A DNA stretch of 12,888 nt from Nitrosotalea sp. (GCA_020725315.1 DYFG01000010.1:1-12888), one strand, 5' to 3'. Counted from the first letter of the stretch, positions 1-7,537 are shown. The notes: generated by a model from the sequence alone, not told the origin. Numbers and translations: made by a program.

Positions 1-24
1 GTCTAAGAAAACAAGGATTGAAAC
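1..24 (+). CRISPR. Probable 3' part of a terminal CRISPR direct repeat
   Basis: The window opens inside a sequence ending in AACAAGGATTGAAAC. The ATTGAAAC tail is the classic 3' end of many type I and III archaeal repeats, and the longer tail resembles what I remember of Methanosarcina repeats. No second copy follows at spacer distance, so if real this is the last repeat of an array whose leader and other units lie left of the window. Only one partial copy is visible, so the call rests on motif recognition. Confidence 0.45.
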
Positions 25-51
25 ATCAAACCTTTTAGAAAAAGGTTTGAT
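25..51. other. 12-bp perfect inverted repeat (hairpin) abutting the CRISPR-like repeat
   Basis: ATCAAACCTTTT, a 3-nt loop (AGA) and AAAAGGTTTGAT form a perfect 12-bp stem that starts directly after the repeat-like sequence. It could end the crRNA precursor transcript or be a dispersed intergenic hairpin. No T-run follows it on the plus strand, so a classical intrinsic terminator is not clear. Confidence 0.55.
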
Positions 52-172
52 CCAAAAACAAAGTCAGGTGTTTCCGATACCTTTCCCGCTTAAATAATTC
101 ATTTACACTCTGCTCCGCAAAAATAAGTTCTTTTGGTAAAGCTTTTCTTTTGATTTGGCAAATATTCCTCTT

Positions 173-259
173 CTAACTGATTCTAGAGGACTCAAACAAA
201 GCAAGAGGTCTGGAGCGTGGGTCTGAGAAAGCTTTCGACGACCATATTATCTTAGCCAT
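173..259 (-). pseudogene. Remnant of a RelE/ParE-like toxin
   Basis: An ATG overlapping the end of the antitoxin-like frame starts MAKIIWSSKA, typical of RelE/ParE toxins, but a TAG comes after 28 residues. Beyond the TAG the same frame stays open to a TAA at 35-37, giving about 45 more residues, but these do not show the usual toxin features that I would recognise. A full toxin is about 85-95 residues. I read this as a toxin gene broken by a stop and probably scrambled or replaced in its 3' part. A chance frame after the first ten residues is also possible. Confidence 0.3.
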
Positions 260-360
260 CGGTTCAACCGTTTTTTGGCTTCTTCATGGTTGATCCCTTC
301 TCCTTCATCGAGTCCCTTCAAGCCTTCATCAACATTTTGCCGGAAATACAACTCAGCCAT
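247..360 (-). CDS. Short antitoxin-like protein, 37 aa, possibly N-terminally truncated
   Basis: This 37-residue frame runs from an ATG to TAA, with an in-frame stop a few codons upstream, so it cannot extend. Its second half reads GINHEEAKKRLNRWLR, which resembles the C-terminal tail common in small type II antitoxins (a glycine-rich turn, then [SN]HEE, K/R-R-L and a final W-L). Its end overlaps by 13 nt a frame opening MAKIIWSSKA, a typical RelE/ParE toxin N-terminus, and that arrangement is standard for relBE-type pairs. Full antitoxins of this type are usually longer, so an N-terminal part may have been lost. It is divergent from carB, 53 bp away. I infer a relic or minimal antitoxin; function is unproven. 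Confidence 0.45.
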   Translation of the reverse strand: MAELYFRQNVDEGLKGLDEGEGINHEEAKKRLNRWLR

Positions 361-377
361 AATATTGGTGCGTTAAG

Positions 378-385
378 TTTTATTA
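378..385 (+). promoter_or_regulatory. Possible TATA box for carB
   Basis: TTTTATTA lies about 33 nt before the GTG start of carB, which would give a very short leader. Purine-rich GAGGAA stretches at 397-402 and 408-412 lie between box and start; the upstream one has the better spacing (11 nt). Assigned by position and composition only. Confidence 0.3.
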
Positions 386-413
386 CATGAGGCTTTGAGG
401 AATATTAGAGGAA

Positions 414-3400
414 GTGCCAAAAAGAAAAGATATCAGGAAGGTGCTGGTAATAGGCTCAGGACCTATCGTGATTGGTCAAGCCTGTGAGTTTGACTACTCG
501 GGCACGCAGGCTTGTAAAGCGCTTCATGAAGAAGGCTACGAGGTCGTTTTAGCGAATTCAAATCCCGCTACCATTATGACCGACCCTGAAATGGCTGACC
601 GTACCTACATTGAACCACTGACCGTGGAGAACGTAGCGAGGATAATAGCAAAGGAGAGACCGGATGCGTTGTTGCCCAACCTCGGCGGTCAGACGGGACT
701 CAATCTCTCTGCCGAGCTGAGCAGAAGAGGGATACTGGATACCTACGGGGTTAAGATGATCGGTGTAGAGGCTGACGCGATTGCACGAGGTGAAGACCGC
801 ATTATCTTTAAAGAGACCATGAACCAACTGGGTATACCTATGCCTAATAGTGCTCCTGCTTATTCAGTCGAGGAAGCGGAGAAAATCGCACAGGAATTGG
901 GCTATCCGGTGGTCATTAGACCCGCGTATACCTTAGGCGGAACCGGTGGGGGAATTGCGTATAACATCGAGGAATTACGGGCAATTGCTGCCCGGGGCAT
1001 TGCTGCGAGTATCATCGGTCAAGTGCTCATCGAAGAGGCGGTCTTAGGCTGGGAGGAGCTTGAACTCGAAGTGATCAGAGATAAGAAGGGTAACAAGATC
1101 ACCGTTTGTTTCATTGAGAATGTTGACCCCATGGGCGTCCATACCGGGGATAGTTTCTGCGTGGCACCGATGCTGACGGTTAGCGAAGAGCTACAGAAGA
1201 AGTTGCAGGAGTTCTCCTACCGGATCGTTGATGCCATCGGTGTTATTGGTGGAACAAACATACAATTCGCGCATAATCTCGAAGACGGCCGGGTGGTAGT
1301 TATTGAGATCAACCCGCGTACGTCGCGGTCCTCGGCATTAGCGTCAAAAGCTACTGGGTTCCCCATCGCTCGTATATCAGCCAAACTCGCCGCTGGTATA
1401 ACCCTTGATGAGATCCCGTACTGGAAGGGAGGTATGCTTGATAACTATACACCAAGCGGAGATTATGTCGTGGTAAAATTCGCCCGGTGGGCATTTGAGA
1501 AGTTCCCTCAGACTCAGGACCTGCTTGGGACGCAGATGAAAGCTGTCGGCGAGGTGATGAGCATCGGCAAGAATTTCAAGGAGGCATTTCAAAAAGCGAT
1601 ACGGTCACTTGAGATCAAACGATATGGCGTTGGTGGCGTAAAGAATTTCGCAACGCTTTCCCTTCCGGAGCTTAAGACAAGATTGGTCTATCCATCGAGT
1701 GAACGCGTTTTCTTGATGTACGAAGCTTTGCGCAAAGGGATCTCGGTTGAGGAGCTCTATCAGATGACAAAAATTGGCAGATGGTTTATCCGCCAGATGC
1801 ACGAGCTGGTCGAATTCGAGGAAGAGCTCAAGAAGTACTACGGCAAAGAGCTGCCTGAAAAACTGCTTAAAATGGCAAAAGAAGATGGGTTCTCAGACCG
1901 GTACCTCGCACAACTGCTGGGCAAAACGGAAAAGCAGATACGCAGACAGCGACTTAATGCTAAGAAAAGAGCCGCATATGAATCGGTGCCGGTAAGTGGT
2001 GCTGATGCCGCCTATTATTACTCGACCTATAATGCCAAAGATTCGGTTACTGTATCGCCCAGGCGGAAGATAATGATCTTAGGCGGCGGACCTAACCGTA
2101 TTGGGCAGGGCATCGAGTTTGATTATACCTGTGTACATGCTGCATTCGCACTACGTGAAGCGGGCATTGAGTCAGTAATGGTCAATTGCAATCCAGAGAC
2201 CGTCTCCACCGATTATGATACCTCTGACAAACTGTATTTCGAACCCTTAACCGTCGAAGATGTGTTGAGCATCTATGAAAAAGAGAAACCTGAGGGTGTC
2301 ATTGTGCAATTTGGCGGCCAGACACCACTGAATATCGCACGGGAACTTCATGAAGCGGGCGTGAAGATTTTGGGTACCAGCCCTGAGAGCATCCATTTAG
2401 CAGAGGATAGAGAGTTATTCAGGGAGATGATGACAAAGCTCGGTATCCCACAGCCTGAGGGCGGCACTGCACGGTCGGTAGAGGAGGCACTGAAGGTGGC
2501 ACGGAGGATAGGATTTCCATTGATGGTACGTCCTTCTTTTGTGCTTGGCGGGCGGGGAATGGAGATCGTGTACGACGAGAAGATGTTTTTAGAATACGCA
2601 CAAACCGCGGTAGACGTGAGTCCTGAATATCCAATGCTCATTGATAAATTCCTGGAGCACGCCATCGAGACTGAGGTGGATGCCATTGCGGATGGTGAGG
2701 ACGTATATATTGCCGCCGTGATGGAACATATCGAGCTTGCAGGGATCCATTCGGGCGATAGTGCCTGTGTGATTCCATCACGTACGATTTCAGAGGAGCA
2801 GCTCAGAAAGATAGAGGAGTACACAAAGAAAATTGCCGGTGCGTTCAGGGTCGTTGGGCTCATGAATATCCAATACGCAATCGCGAATGATACAGTGTAC
2901 ATATTGGAGGCAAATCCCCGTGCATCACGAACCGTTCCGCTGGTAAGTAAGGTTACGGGCGTCCCGATAGCCAAAGTAGCAACGAAGGTGATGCTGGGCA
3001 AGAAACTAAGGGAGATACTCAAGTCGCTGGATAGGGGTGATAAAGCACTCCCGTATTTAGGCATAAAGGAAGCGGTATTTCCGTTCGATAAGTTCCCCGA
3101 TGTAGACCCTGTGCTGGGACCTGAGATGAAGAGTACGGGCGAGGTGCTGGGTATGGCACCCTCCTTTGGATTGGCGTTTTACAAAGCGGAAGAAGCAGCG
3201 AGTATGAAATTACCCACAGAAGGAACAGTCCTGATATCAGTTGCGGATAAAGATAAGGAGGAGATTCTTGAAGTCGCGACTCGGCTCAATACGCTGGGGT
3301 TTACGATACGTGCAACACGAGGGACAAAGGCTTTTTTGGATAGTAATGGCGTGAAAGCTGATCTGGCGTTAAAGCTGAACGAAGGACGACCCAATATAAC

Positions 3401-3644
3401 TGATGAGATCCGTAATGGTCAGATCCAACTGATAATAAACACCCCTTTTGGCTGGAAAGGTAAACATGACGATAGCTATATCCGTCAAGCTGCGATCCAG
3501 TATAAAATTCCGTATATTACGACTACTGCTGCGGCACTGGCAACGGTTGCGGGCATAGAGACGGTGAAATGCGGTCAGGCAGAGGTGAAGTCCCTTCAGG
3601 AATACCATGAATTGTTAAAAATCGAAAAGCTTTTTTATTGTTAA
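414..3644 (+). CDS. carB: Carbamoyl-phosphate synthase large subunit
   Basis: CarB makes carbamoyl phosphate from bicarbonate, ammonia and two ATP in the cytosol, supplying arginine and pyrimidine synthesis. The 1076-residue length is that of the full one-chain enzyme. It shows the duplicated ATP-grasp plan: first half about 1-400 with IGSGPIVIGQACEFDYSG near the start and PAYTLGGTGGG; oligomerisation region about 400-550; second half about 550-935 with GGGPNRIGQGIEFDY and PSFVLGGRGME; and an MGS-like allosteric domain from about 936. Both halves carry the metal-site motifs EINPRTSRSSAL and EANPRASRTVPL. The start is GTG; the protein begins MPKRKDIRKV as homologues do. The partner carA is not adjacent. 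Its G+C is clearly higher than that of the next genes, with more CGN, CTG and GCG codons. A 35-nt gap separates it from argB. Confidence 0.97.
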   Translation: MPKRKDIRKVLVIGSGPIVIGQACEFDYSGTQACKALHEEGYEVVLANSNPATIMTDPEMADRTYIEPLTVENVARIIAKERPDALLPNLGGQTGLNLSAELSRRGILDTYGVKMIGVEADAIARGEDRIIFKETMNQLGIPMPNSAPAYSVEEAEKIAQELGYPVVIRPAYTLGGTGGGIAYNIEELRAIAARGIAASIIGQVLIEEAVLGWEELELEVIRDKKGNKITVCFIENVDPMGVHTGDSFCVAPMLTVSEELQKKLQEFSYRIVDAIGVIGGTNIQFAHNLEDGRVVVIEINPRTSRSSALASKATGFPIARISAKLAAGITLDEIPYWKGGMLDNYTPSGDYVVVKFARWAFEKFPQTQDLLGTQMKAVGEVMSIGKNFKEAFQKAIRSLEIKRYGVGGVKNFATLSLPELKTRLVYPSSERVFLMYEALRKGISVEELYQMTKIGRWFIRQMHELVEFEEELKKYYGKELPEKLLKMAKEDGFSDRYLAQLLGKTEKQIRRQRLNAKKRAAYESVPVSGADAAYYYSTYNAKDSVTVSPRRKIMILGGGPNRIGQGIEFDYTCVHAAFALREAGIESVMVNCNPETVSTDYDTSDKLYFEPLTVEDVLSIYEKEKPEGVIVQFGGQTPLNIARELHEAGVKILGTSPESIHLAEDRELFREMMTKLGIPQPEGGTARSVEEALKVARRIGFPLMVRPSFVLGGRGMEIVYDEKMFLEYAQTAVDVSPEYPMLIDKFLEHAIETEVDAIADGEDVYIAAVMEHIELAGIHSGDSACVIPSRTISEEQLRKIEEYTKKIAGAFRVVGLMNIQYAIANDTVYILEANPRASRTVPLVSKVTGVPIAKVATKVMLGKKLREILKSLDRGDKALPYLGIKEAVFPFDKFPDVDPVLGPEMKSTGEVLGMAPSFGLAFYKAEEAASMKLPTEGTVLISVADKDKEEILEVATRLNTLGFTIRATRGTKAFLDSNGVKADLALKLNEGRPNITDEIRNGQIQLIINTPFGWKGKHDDSYIRQAAIQYKIPYITTTAAALATVAGIETVKCGQAEVKSLQEYHELLKIEKLFYC

Positions 3645-3679
3645 AACTAATACTTCACAAAATGGGGGAATTGAGTGTA

Positions 3680-4615
3680 ATGATGGAAAGGGCAAAGGTA
3701 TTGATAGAAGCATTACCCTATATTCGAAAATTCAAAGGTGCTAAGTTTGTAATAAAATGTGGTGGACGCCCTATGATAGATGAGGAAGTTAGAAGAAGTT
3801 TTGCACAAGATATTGTTCTTCTTCAAAATGTTGGAATGTATCCCCTAATTGTTCATGGCGGAGGTCCAGAGATATCTGCAACTATGAGAAGGATGAACAT
3901 TGAACCAAAGTTTGTGAGAGGGCTTAGAGTAACTGATAAAGAGACTATGGATATAGCTAAGATGGTGTTGGTAGGAAAAATAAGTAGTGAGTTGCGTGAA
4001 GCTATTATATATCAGGGAGGAAAGGCACTGGGATTGTCTGGCAATGATGGTAATTTAGTAACAGCTAAGAAAAAATCGTCAGAAATAATAATTGATGAAA
4101 ATAACAACGAAAAGAAAATAGATTTAGGACTAGTTGGAGAAATTGAAGCAGTTGATCCAACCATAATAAACGATTTGATTAAAAATAGATACATCCCAAT
4201 CATATCACCAGTTGCATTGGATACAGATGGTAATAGTCTAAATATCAACGCTGATACACTTGCATCTGAGATAGCCATAGCTTTAAATGCAGAAAAATTA
4301 ATCATACTAACAGACGTTATTGGTGTGTTGTGTGATATGGATGATGAACTAAGTTTGATAAATGTTTTAACAGCAGAAGGAGCAAAGAGACTTATAGAAG
4401 AAGACAAGATTACGGGAGGAATGATACCTAAAATAGAAGCATGTATAAACGCGGTAGAAAAGGGTGTGAAAAGAACCCATATTATTGACGGTAGAAAATT
4501 ACACTCGATATTACTGGAAATTTTCACTGATAAAGGCATAGGAACGATGGTTCTTAATGAGAACGAATATAAAGAATATAAATCTGAAATCTCTAAGGAA
4601 AATAAGGGAGGTTAA
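3680..4615 (+). CDS. argB: Acetylglutamate kinase
   Basis: This kinase phosphorylates N-acetylglutamate, the second step of ornithine/arginine synthesis. Visible family motifs, numbered from the chosen start, are K26 in IKCGG, HGGGPEI at 59-65, GLRVT at 81-85, NINADT at 188-193 and GGMIPKI with K251. The frame is open back to a TTG at 3638 inside carB, but homology begins at MERAKVLIEALPYI, so I chose ATG 3680 (ATG 3683 is equally possible). GGGGG lies 11 nt upstream. The N-terminal helix LIEALPYIRKF is typical of arginine-inhibited hexameric enzymes, which suggests feedback control. Oddities are CGGRPM where relatives usually have YGG[NH]AM, and a charged tail of about 20 residues after GIGTMV. 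The length of 311 aa is slightly above the usual 290-300. Confidence 0.93.
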   Translation: MMERAKVLIEALPYIRKFKGAKFVIKCGGRPMIDEEVRRSFAQDIVLLQNVGMYPLIVHGGGPEISATMRRMNIEPKFVRGLRVTDKETMDIAKMVLVGKISSELREAIIYQGGKALGLSGNDGNLVTAKKKSSEIIIDENNNEKKIDLGLVGEIEAVDPTIINDLIKNRYIPIISPVALDTDGNSLNINADTLASEIAIALNAEKLIILTDVIGVLCDMDDELSLINVLTAEGAKRLIEEDKITGGMIPKIEACINAVEKGVKRTHIIDGRKLHSILLEIFTDKGIGTMVLNENEYKEYKSEISKENKGG

Positions 4616-4616
4616 T

Positions 4617-4838
4617 ATGATAGTAGCAATAATTTTGATTGCAACGGAAATCGGCACTGAACATAATGTGGAAGAAAAGATAAAGAAAGAAGAGATTAAA
4701 GAAATATTGGTGACTTACGGCAGTTGGGATATCGTAGTTAGAATTGAGGTAGACGATTTGAAAAAGCTAGATCCTATAATAACTAATATTCGAAAAATAA
4801 AAGGAATTGTACGCACAGAGACTTTAATAAGTGCTTAG
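4617..4838 (+). CDS. Stand-alone RAM (Lrp/AsnC ligand-binding) domain protein
   Basis: This is a 73-residue protein with the alpha-beta pattern of the C-terminal RAM domain of Lrp/AsnC regulators: a first strand IVAIILIAT, then the motif TYGSWDIVVRIEV, a helix, and the closing strand GIVRTETLISA. No helix-turn-helix precedes it. It starts one base after the argB stop and has a strong GGGAGG (4606-4611) at 5-nt spacing, so it is translated with argB. An in-frame ATG at 4557 lies within argB and has no comparable ribosome binding site. Such proteins form ring oligomers that bind amino acids in interfaces and can modulate enzymes or full-length Lrp partners. The position after argB suggests sensing of arginine or a related amino acid, which is inference. 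Confidence 0.85.
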   Translation: MIVAIILIATEIGTEHNVEEKIKKEEIKEILVTYGSWDIVVRIEVDDLKKLDPIITNIRKIKGIVRTETLISA

Positions 4839-4850
4839 ATTTAAAGTCGA

Positions 4851-4867
4851 TTTTTGGTTTTGTTTTT
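4851..4867 (+). terminator. T-rich archaeal terminator of the carB-argB-RAM unit
   Basis: TTTTT, GG, TTTT, G and TTTTT follow 12 nt after the RAM gene stop, as in archaeal oligo-T termination. It lies in the 51-nt gap between convergent genes. Confidence 0.6.
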
Positions 4868-4889
4868 CGGTACTTGAAATTGTCATATC

Positions 4890-6152
4890 TTAAGCATTTT
4901 TAAAATGGCTTTCAATTTCTTCCCTTAGCAAATCAGGTTTATTAAAAGGTATAACCGGAAGGTAACCTTTCGTAATTTTAGATATTGATTTGAGACCATT
5001 TCCAGTCAGAATACAAACTATATTCTCATCTTTGTCAATAGTTCCATCTTTTGAAAGTTTTTTAGCAGCAGCTATCGCAGTAGCAGAAGTTATTTCACAA
5101 AAAATACCTTCATGTATAGCCAAGTCTTTTAATGCATCCCATATCTCTTTGTTAGTTACAGTGGTAACAATACCTTCTGATCCCTTTATAGCTTTTAAAG
5201 CCTTAGGAGCATCATATGAATCCTCAGCAATGATTCCATCAGCATCACATTCTTTGCCAGTAATTTTTTGCGGAATTGAATTCATTTTGCTATTCTTAAA
5301 ACCTTCATAAACAGGAGCAGCATTACTGCACTGGATACCTACCATTTTTGGTAATTTATCGATCAGCCCAAGGGTTTGCAATTCATTGTAACCCTTCCAT
5401 ATACCGCTTAAATTACTACCATTTCCAATTGGAACAATCACCTGATCTGGTGCTTTAAATTTCAATTGAATCCAATTTTCATAAGCTATCGTTTTATTTC
5501 CTTCAATAATAAATGGATTGATGGCGGCATTACAATTATAATAGTCGTATTCATCTAAAGCGAAACGTGCCATTTCATACGCCCTTTCGAGAGTTCCTTC
5601 AATGAGTATGAGTTTTGCTCCGTATATTTGAATTTGGGTTCTTTTTTCCTGTGATATAGAATCTGGAGCGAATACAAAGCAATCTAATTTTGCTTTGGCA
5701 GCATATGCAGAAAGTGAAACCGCAGCATTTCCAGATGAAACACAGGTAACTCCTTTACTTCCTAGACTTTTTGCAATAGATACTATGATAGATATCCCTC
5801 TGTCTTTAAATGACCCCGTTGGATTTATTCCCTCGTCTTTGATAAACAAATTATTTAGTCCGTATTTCTTTCCCACCGAATTACATTTGATTAATGGTGT
5901 GCCACCCTCGGATAAGGTGATTATTGAGTTCTCCTTAACAGGAAGAAGTTCTTTGAATTGCCACATTGTACTGACATGGCTACTTTTCCAACTCCTAGTA
6001 TTATCCCGAACTCTATCATAATCATAAATTACATCTAAACTTCCATATTTATACTCCTTACAATTTGTACAACATAAGCGCGAATACTCGAGACCATACT
6101 CTTTACCGCAAAATATACATTTTAGCCCCCTTACAAATATGTTTGCCATCAT
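4890..6152 (-). CDS. Threonine synthase-family PLP enzyme, possibly not a true threonine synthase
   Basis: This is a 420-residue fold-type II PLP enzyme. An N-terminal zinc-ribbon-like segment (C12xxC15, C28xxC31) is followed by LSEGGTPLI, the PLP lysine K116 in PTGSFKDRG, SSGNAAVSLSAYAA (139-152), the phosphate loop PIGNGSN (241-247) and TGNGLK (383-388). The order and length match archaeal threonine synthase, which converts O-phosphohomoserine to threonine. Differences from what I recall of the family are no clear ATAIRIG motif, EITSATA in place of EPASAA, and TGNGLKS in place of TGHGLKD. The gene starts one base after the stop of the decarboxylase gene, with only a weak ribosome binding site, so translation is probably coupled. 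This suggests a shared pathway. It is not cysteate synthase, whose lysine motif differs (CSFKE). Threonine synthase remains the default name; a neofunctionalised paralogue is a real alternative. Confidence 0.8.
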   Translation of the reverse strand: MMANIFVRGLKCIFCGKEYGLEYSRLCCTNCKEYKYGSLDVIYDYDRVRDNTRSWKSSHVSTMWQFKELLPVKENSIITLSEGGTPLIKCNSVGKKYGLNNLFIKDEGINPTGSFKDRGISIIVSIAKSLGSKGVTCVSSGNAAVSLSAYAAKAKLDCFVFAPDSISQEKRTQIQIYGAKLILIEGTLERAYEMARFALDEYDYYNCNAAINPFIIEGNKTIAYENWIQLKFKAPDQVIVPIGNGSNLSGIWKGYNELQTLGLIDKLPKMVGIQCSNAAPVYEGFKNSKMNSIPQKITGKECDADGIIAEDSYDAPKALKAIKGSEGIVTTVTNKEIWDALKDLAIHEGIFCEITSATAIAAAKKLSKDGTIDKDENIVCILTGNGLKSISKITKGYLPVIPFNKPDLLREEIESHFKNA

Positions 6153-6153
6153 C

Positions 6154-7518
6154 TTACTTTTTTAAATGTGGTGGAATTATATCATGAGATAACATATCAT
6201 CAGGAGTTTCTCTTTCCCGGATCCAATAATGTTGTCCAGCATTGACTAATACAGCTGCAGATTTGGGAAAAAGATTGAAATTGCTTTGTTGTTCTAATTG
6301 ATATGCCCCTACTTGTAAAAATGCTAAAATATCTCCTCTCTTAACATCTGGTAATTTCCTATTTTTTCCTAAAATATCCCCAGAATCACATAACGGCCCT
6401 ACAATATGACACTTTTTGTCATAAGCTCCTGTTTTACTTATTGCTACGCATTCAAAAAACCAATTATAAGTCCAGCAATCTTGTAAAATATTGCATCCAG
6501 CATCAACAGCAACATATTTTACCCCGTTTCGATCCTTAACAGTCTGAACGCTAACTAAAAGAATGCTACTATTCCCAACAATATATCTACCAGGTTCTAC
6601 TATTAAAGTAGGGATCTGCAGACTTTCTTGTTCTAATTTCTGTTTTATAAAATTCGCCAAGTTATTCCCAAACTTTTTCATATCATAAGATGCTGATAGT
6701 TCTTTTTTCCTTTGTGCATTTTTAGTATCAATGTATGAGAAAAGGAGGTAAGGAATTGGAAAACCACCACCAATATCTAAAATCTCTATATCGATGCCTA
6801 AACTCTTTATTTCTCTCATTTTATTAATTATCTTATCTAAAACGTCACAGTATATTTTTGGGTCCGTTATTTGAGAGCCAATATGGAAATGTATCCCTAT
6901 TGGTTCAACATGATGCGATTTTTTAGCTAATTCGAAGATTTCGGGACTTTTAGACAGAGAGATACCAAATTTAGATTCAGTAGTGCTTGTGCTCCATGTG
7001 CTTATTAAATTTATCTCAGGATTTATTCTAAACGCAATCTTAGTAATTCCCTTTTCCTTGGATATCTTCTCTATTTTTTTAAATTCATCTAACGAATCAA
7101 CTATAAGATAAATACCATTTTCTATCGCATACCTTATCTCATTATCTTTTTTTGCATTTCCATTGAAAACTATATCTTTGACATCATATCCTGCTTTTAA
7201 TGCCGCATATATCTCTCCATAAGATGCTACATCGGCACCACAACCTTCTTCTTTTATTATCCTAAGTATCGATAAATTAGAATTTGCCTTAAAAGCATAG
7301 CAAATTTTAACTTCACCTGTGTAATTTGAAAACGAAGAACGCAATCGTTTACAATTCTCTCTTATGGTTTCTTCATCAAAGACAAATAGAGGTGTTCCAT
7401 ACTCACTGGCAAGATCTACACATTTGACTTTTCCTATCTCTAAATCTTCATTAACAACTCTAAGAGGTGTTTTTTCTTCAACAACTCTAAGTAGAGCTTG
7501 TTCTTTCATATTGCTCAT
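6154..7518 (-). CDS. PLP decarboxylase of the diaminopimelate/ornithine decarboxylase family, substrate uncertain
   Basis: This is a fold-type III (TIM barrel plus beta domain) decarboxylase of 454 aa. It shows the PLP lysine K77 in CYAFKAN, HFHIGSQ (210-216), DIGGGFP (248-254), VEPGRYIVG (307-315), CDSGD (377-381), VGAY (403-406) and a LysA-like tail with RERETPDDM. By overall similarity it would be annotated lysA (meso-diaminopimelate to lysine). However, the LysA motif after VDAG, with its substrate-binding Arg in RPxLY, is here QDCWTY; CES is CDS; and the usual YN-x-RP is FNLF. The last two are ornithine-decarboxylase-like. Start: ATG 7518 has a good GGAGG (7525-7529) at 6-nt spacing. The first 25 residues are extra and contain a duplicated LRVV. 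It is followed at 1 nt by the threonine-synthase-like gene and preceded at 19 nt by tRNA-Arg. Confidence 0.82.
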   Translation of the reverse strand: MSNMKEQALLRVVEEKTPLRVVNEDLEIGKVKCVDLASEYGTPLFVFDEETIRENCKRLRSSFSNYTGEVKICYAFKANSNLSILRIIKEEGCGADVASYGEIYAALKAGYDVKDIVFNGNAKKDNEIRYAIENGIYLIVDSLDEFKKIEKISKEKGITKIAFRINPEINLISTWSTSTTESKFGISLSKSPEIFELAKKSHHVEPIGIHFHIGSQITDPKIYCDVLDKIINKMREIKSLGIDIEILDIGGGFPIPYLLFSYIDTKNAQRKKELSASYDMKKFGNNLANFIKQKLEQESLQIPTLIVEPGRYIVGNSSILLVSVQTVKDRNGVKYVAVDAGCNILQDCWTYNWFFECVAISKTGAYDKKCHIVGPLCDSGDILGKNRKLPDVKRGDILAFLQVGAYQLEQQSNFNLFPKSAAVLVNAGQHYWIRERETPDDMLSHDIIPPHLKK

Positions 7519-7524
7519 TTACTG

Positions 7525-7529
7525 CCTCC
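7525..7529 (-). promoter_or_regulatory. Ribosome binding site directly downstream of tRNA-Arg
   Basis: GGAGG on the minus strand lies 6 nt before the ATG of the decarboxylase and only 8 nt past the last base of tRNA-Arg. It fixes the start at 7518 and leaves no room for a separate promoter between the tRNA and the gene. Confidence 0.75.
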
Positions 7530-7537
7530 ATATCAAA

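Noticed and set aside
173..175. In-frame TAG in the toxin remnant read as pyrrolysine
   Set aside because: Nothing in the window supports pyrrolysine use, and the sequence after the TAG is not recognisable as toxin.
2348..3064. A 238-codon open frame on the minus strand inside carB
   Set aside because: It is antisense to a full, motif-perfect CarB region and its serine-rich product matches no family; it is a shadow frame.
3638..3679. TTG start extending ArgB by 14 residues into the end of carB
   Set aside because: The added residues do not match the family, and ATG codons at 3680 and 3683 fit the homologous start MERAKVLIEALPYI.
4557..4616. An earlier ATG extending the first RAM protein by 20 residues
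   Set aside because: The extension lies inside argB in another frame and has no comparable ribosome binding site, while GGGAGG serves the ATG at 4617.
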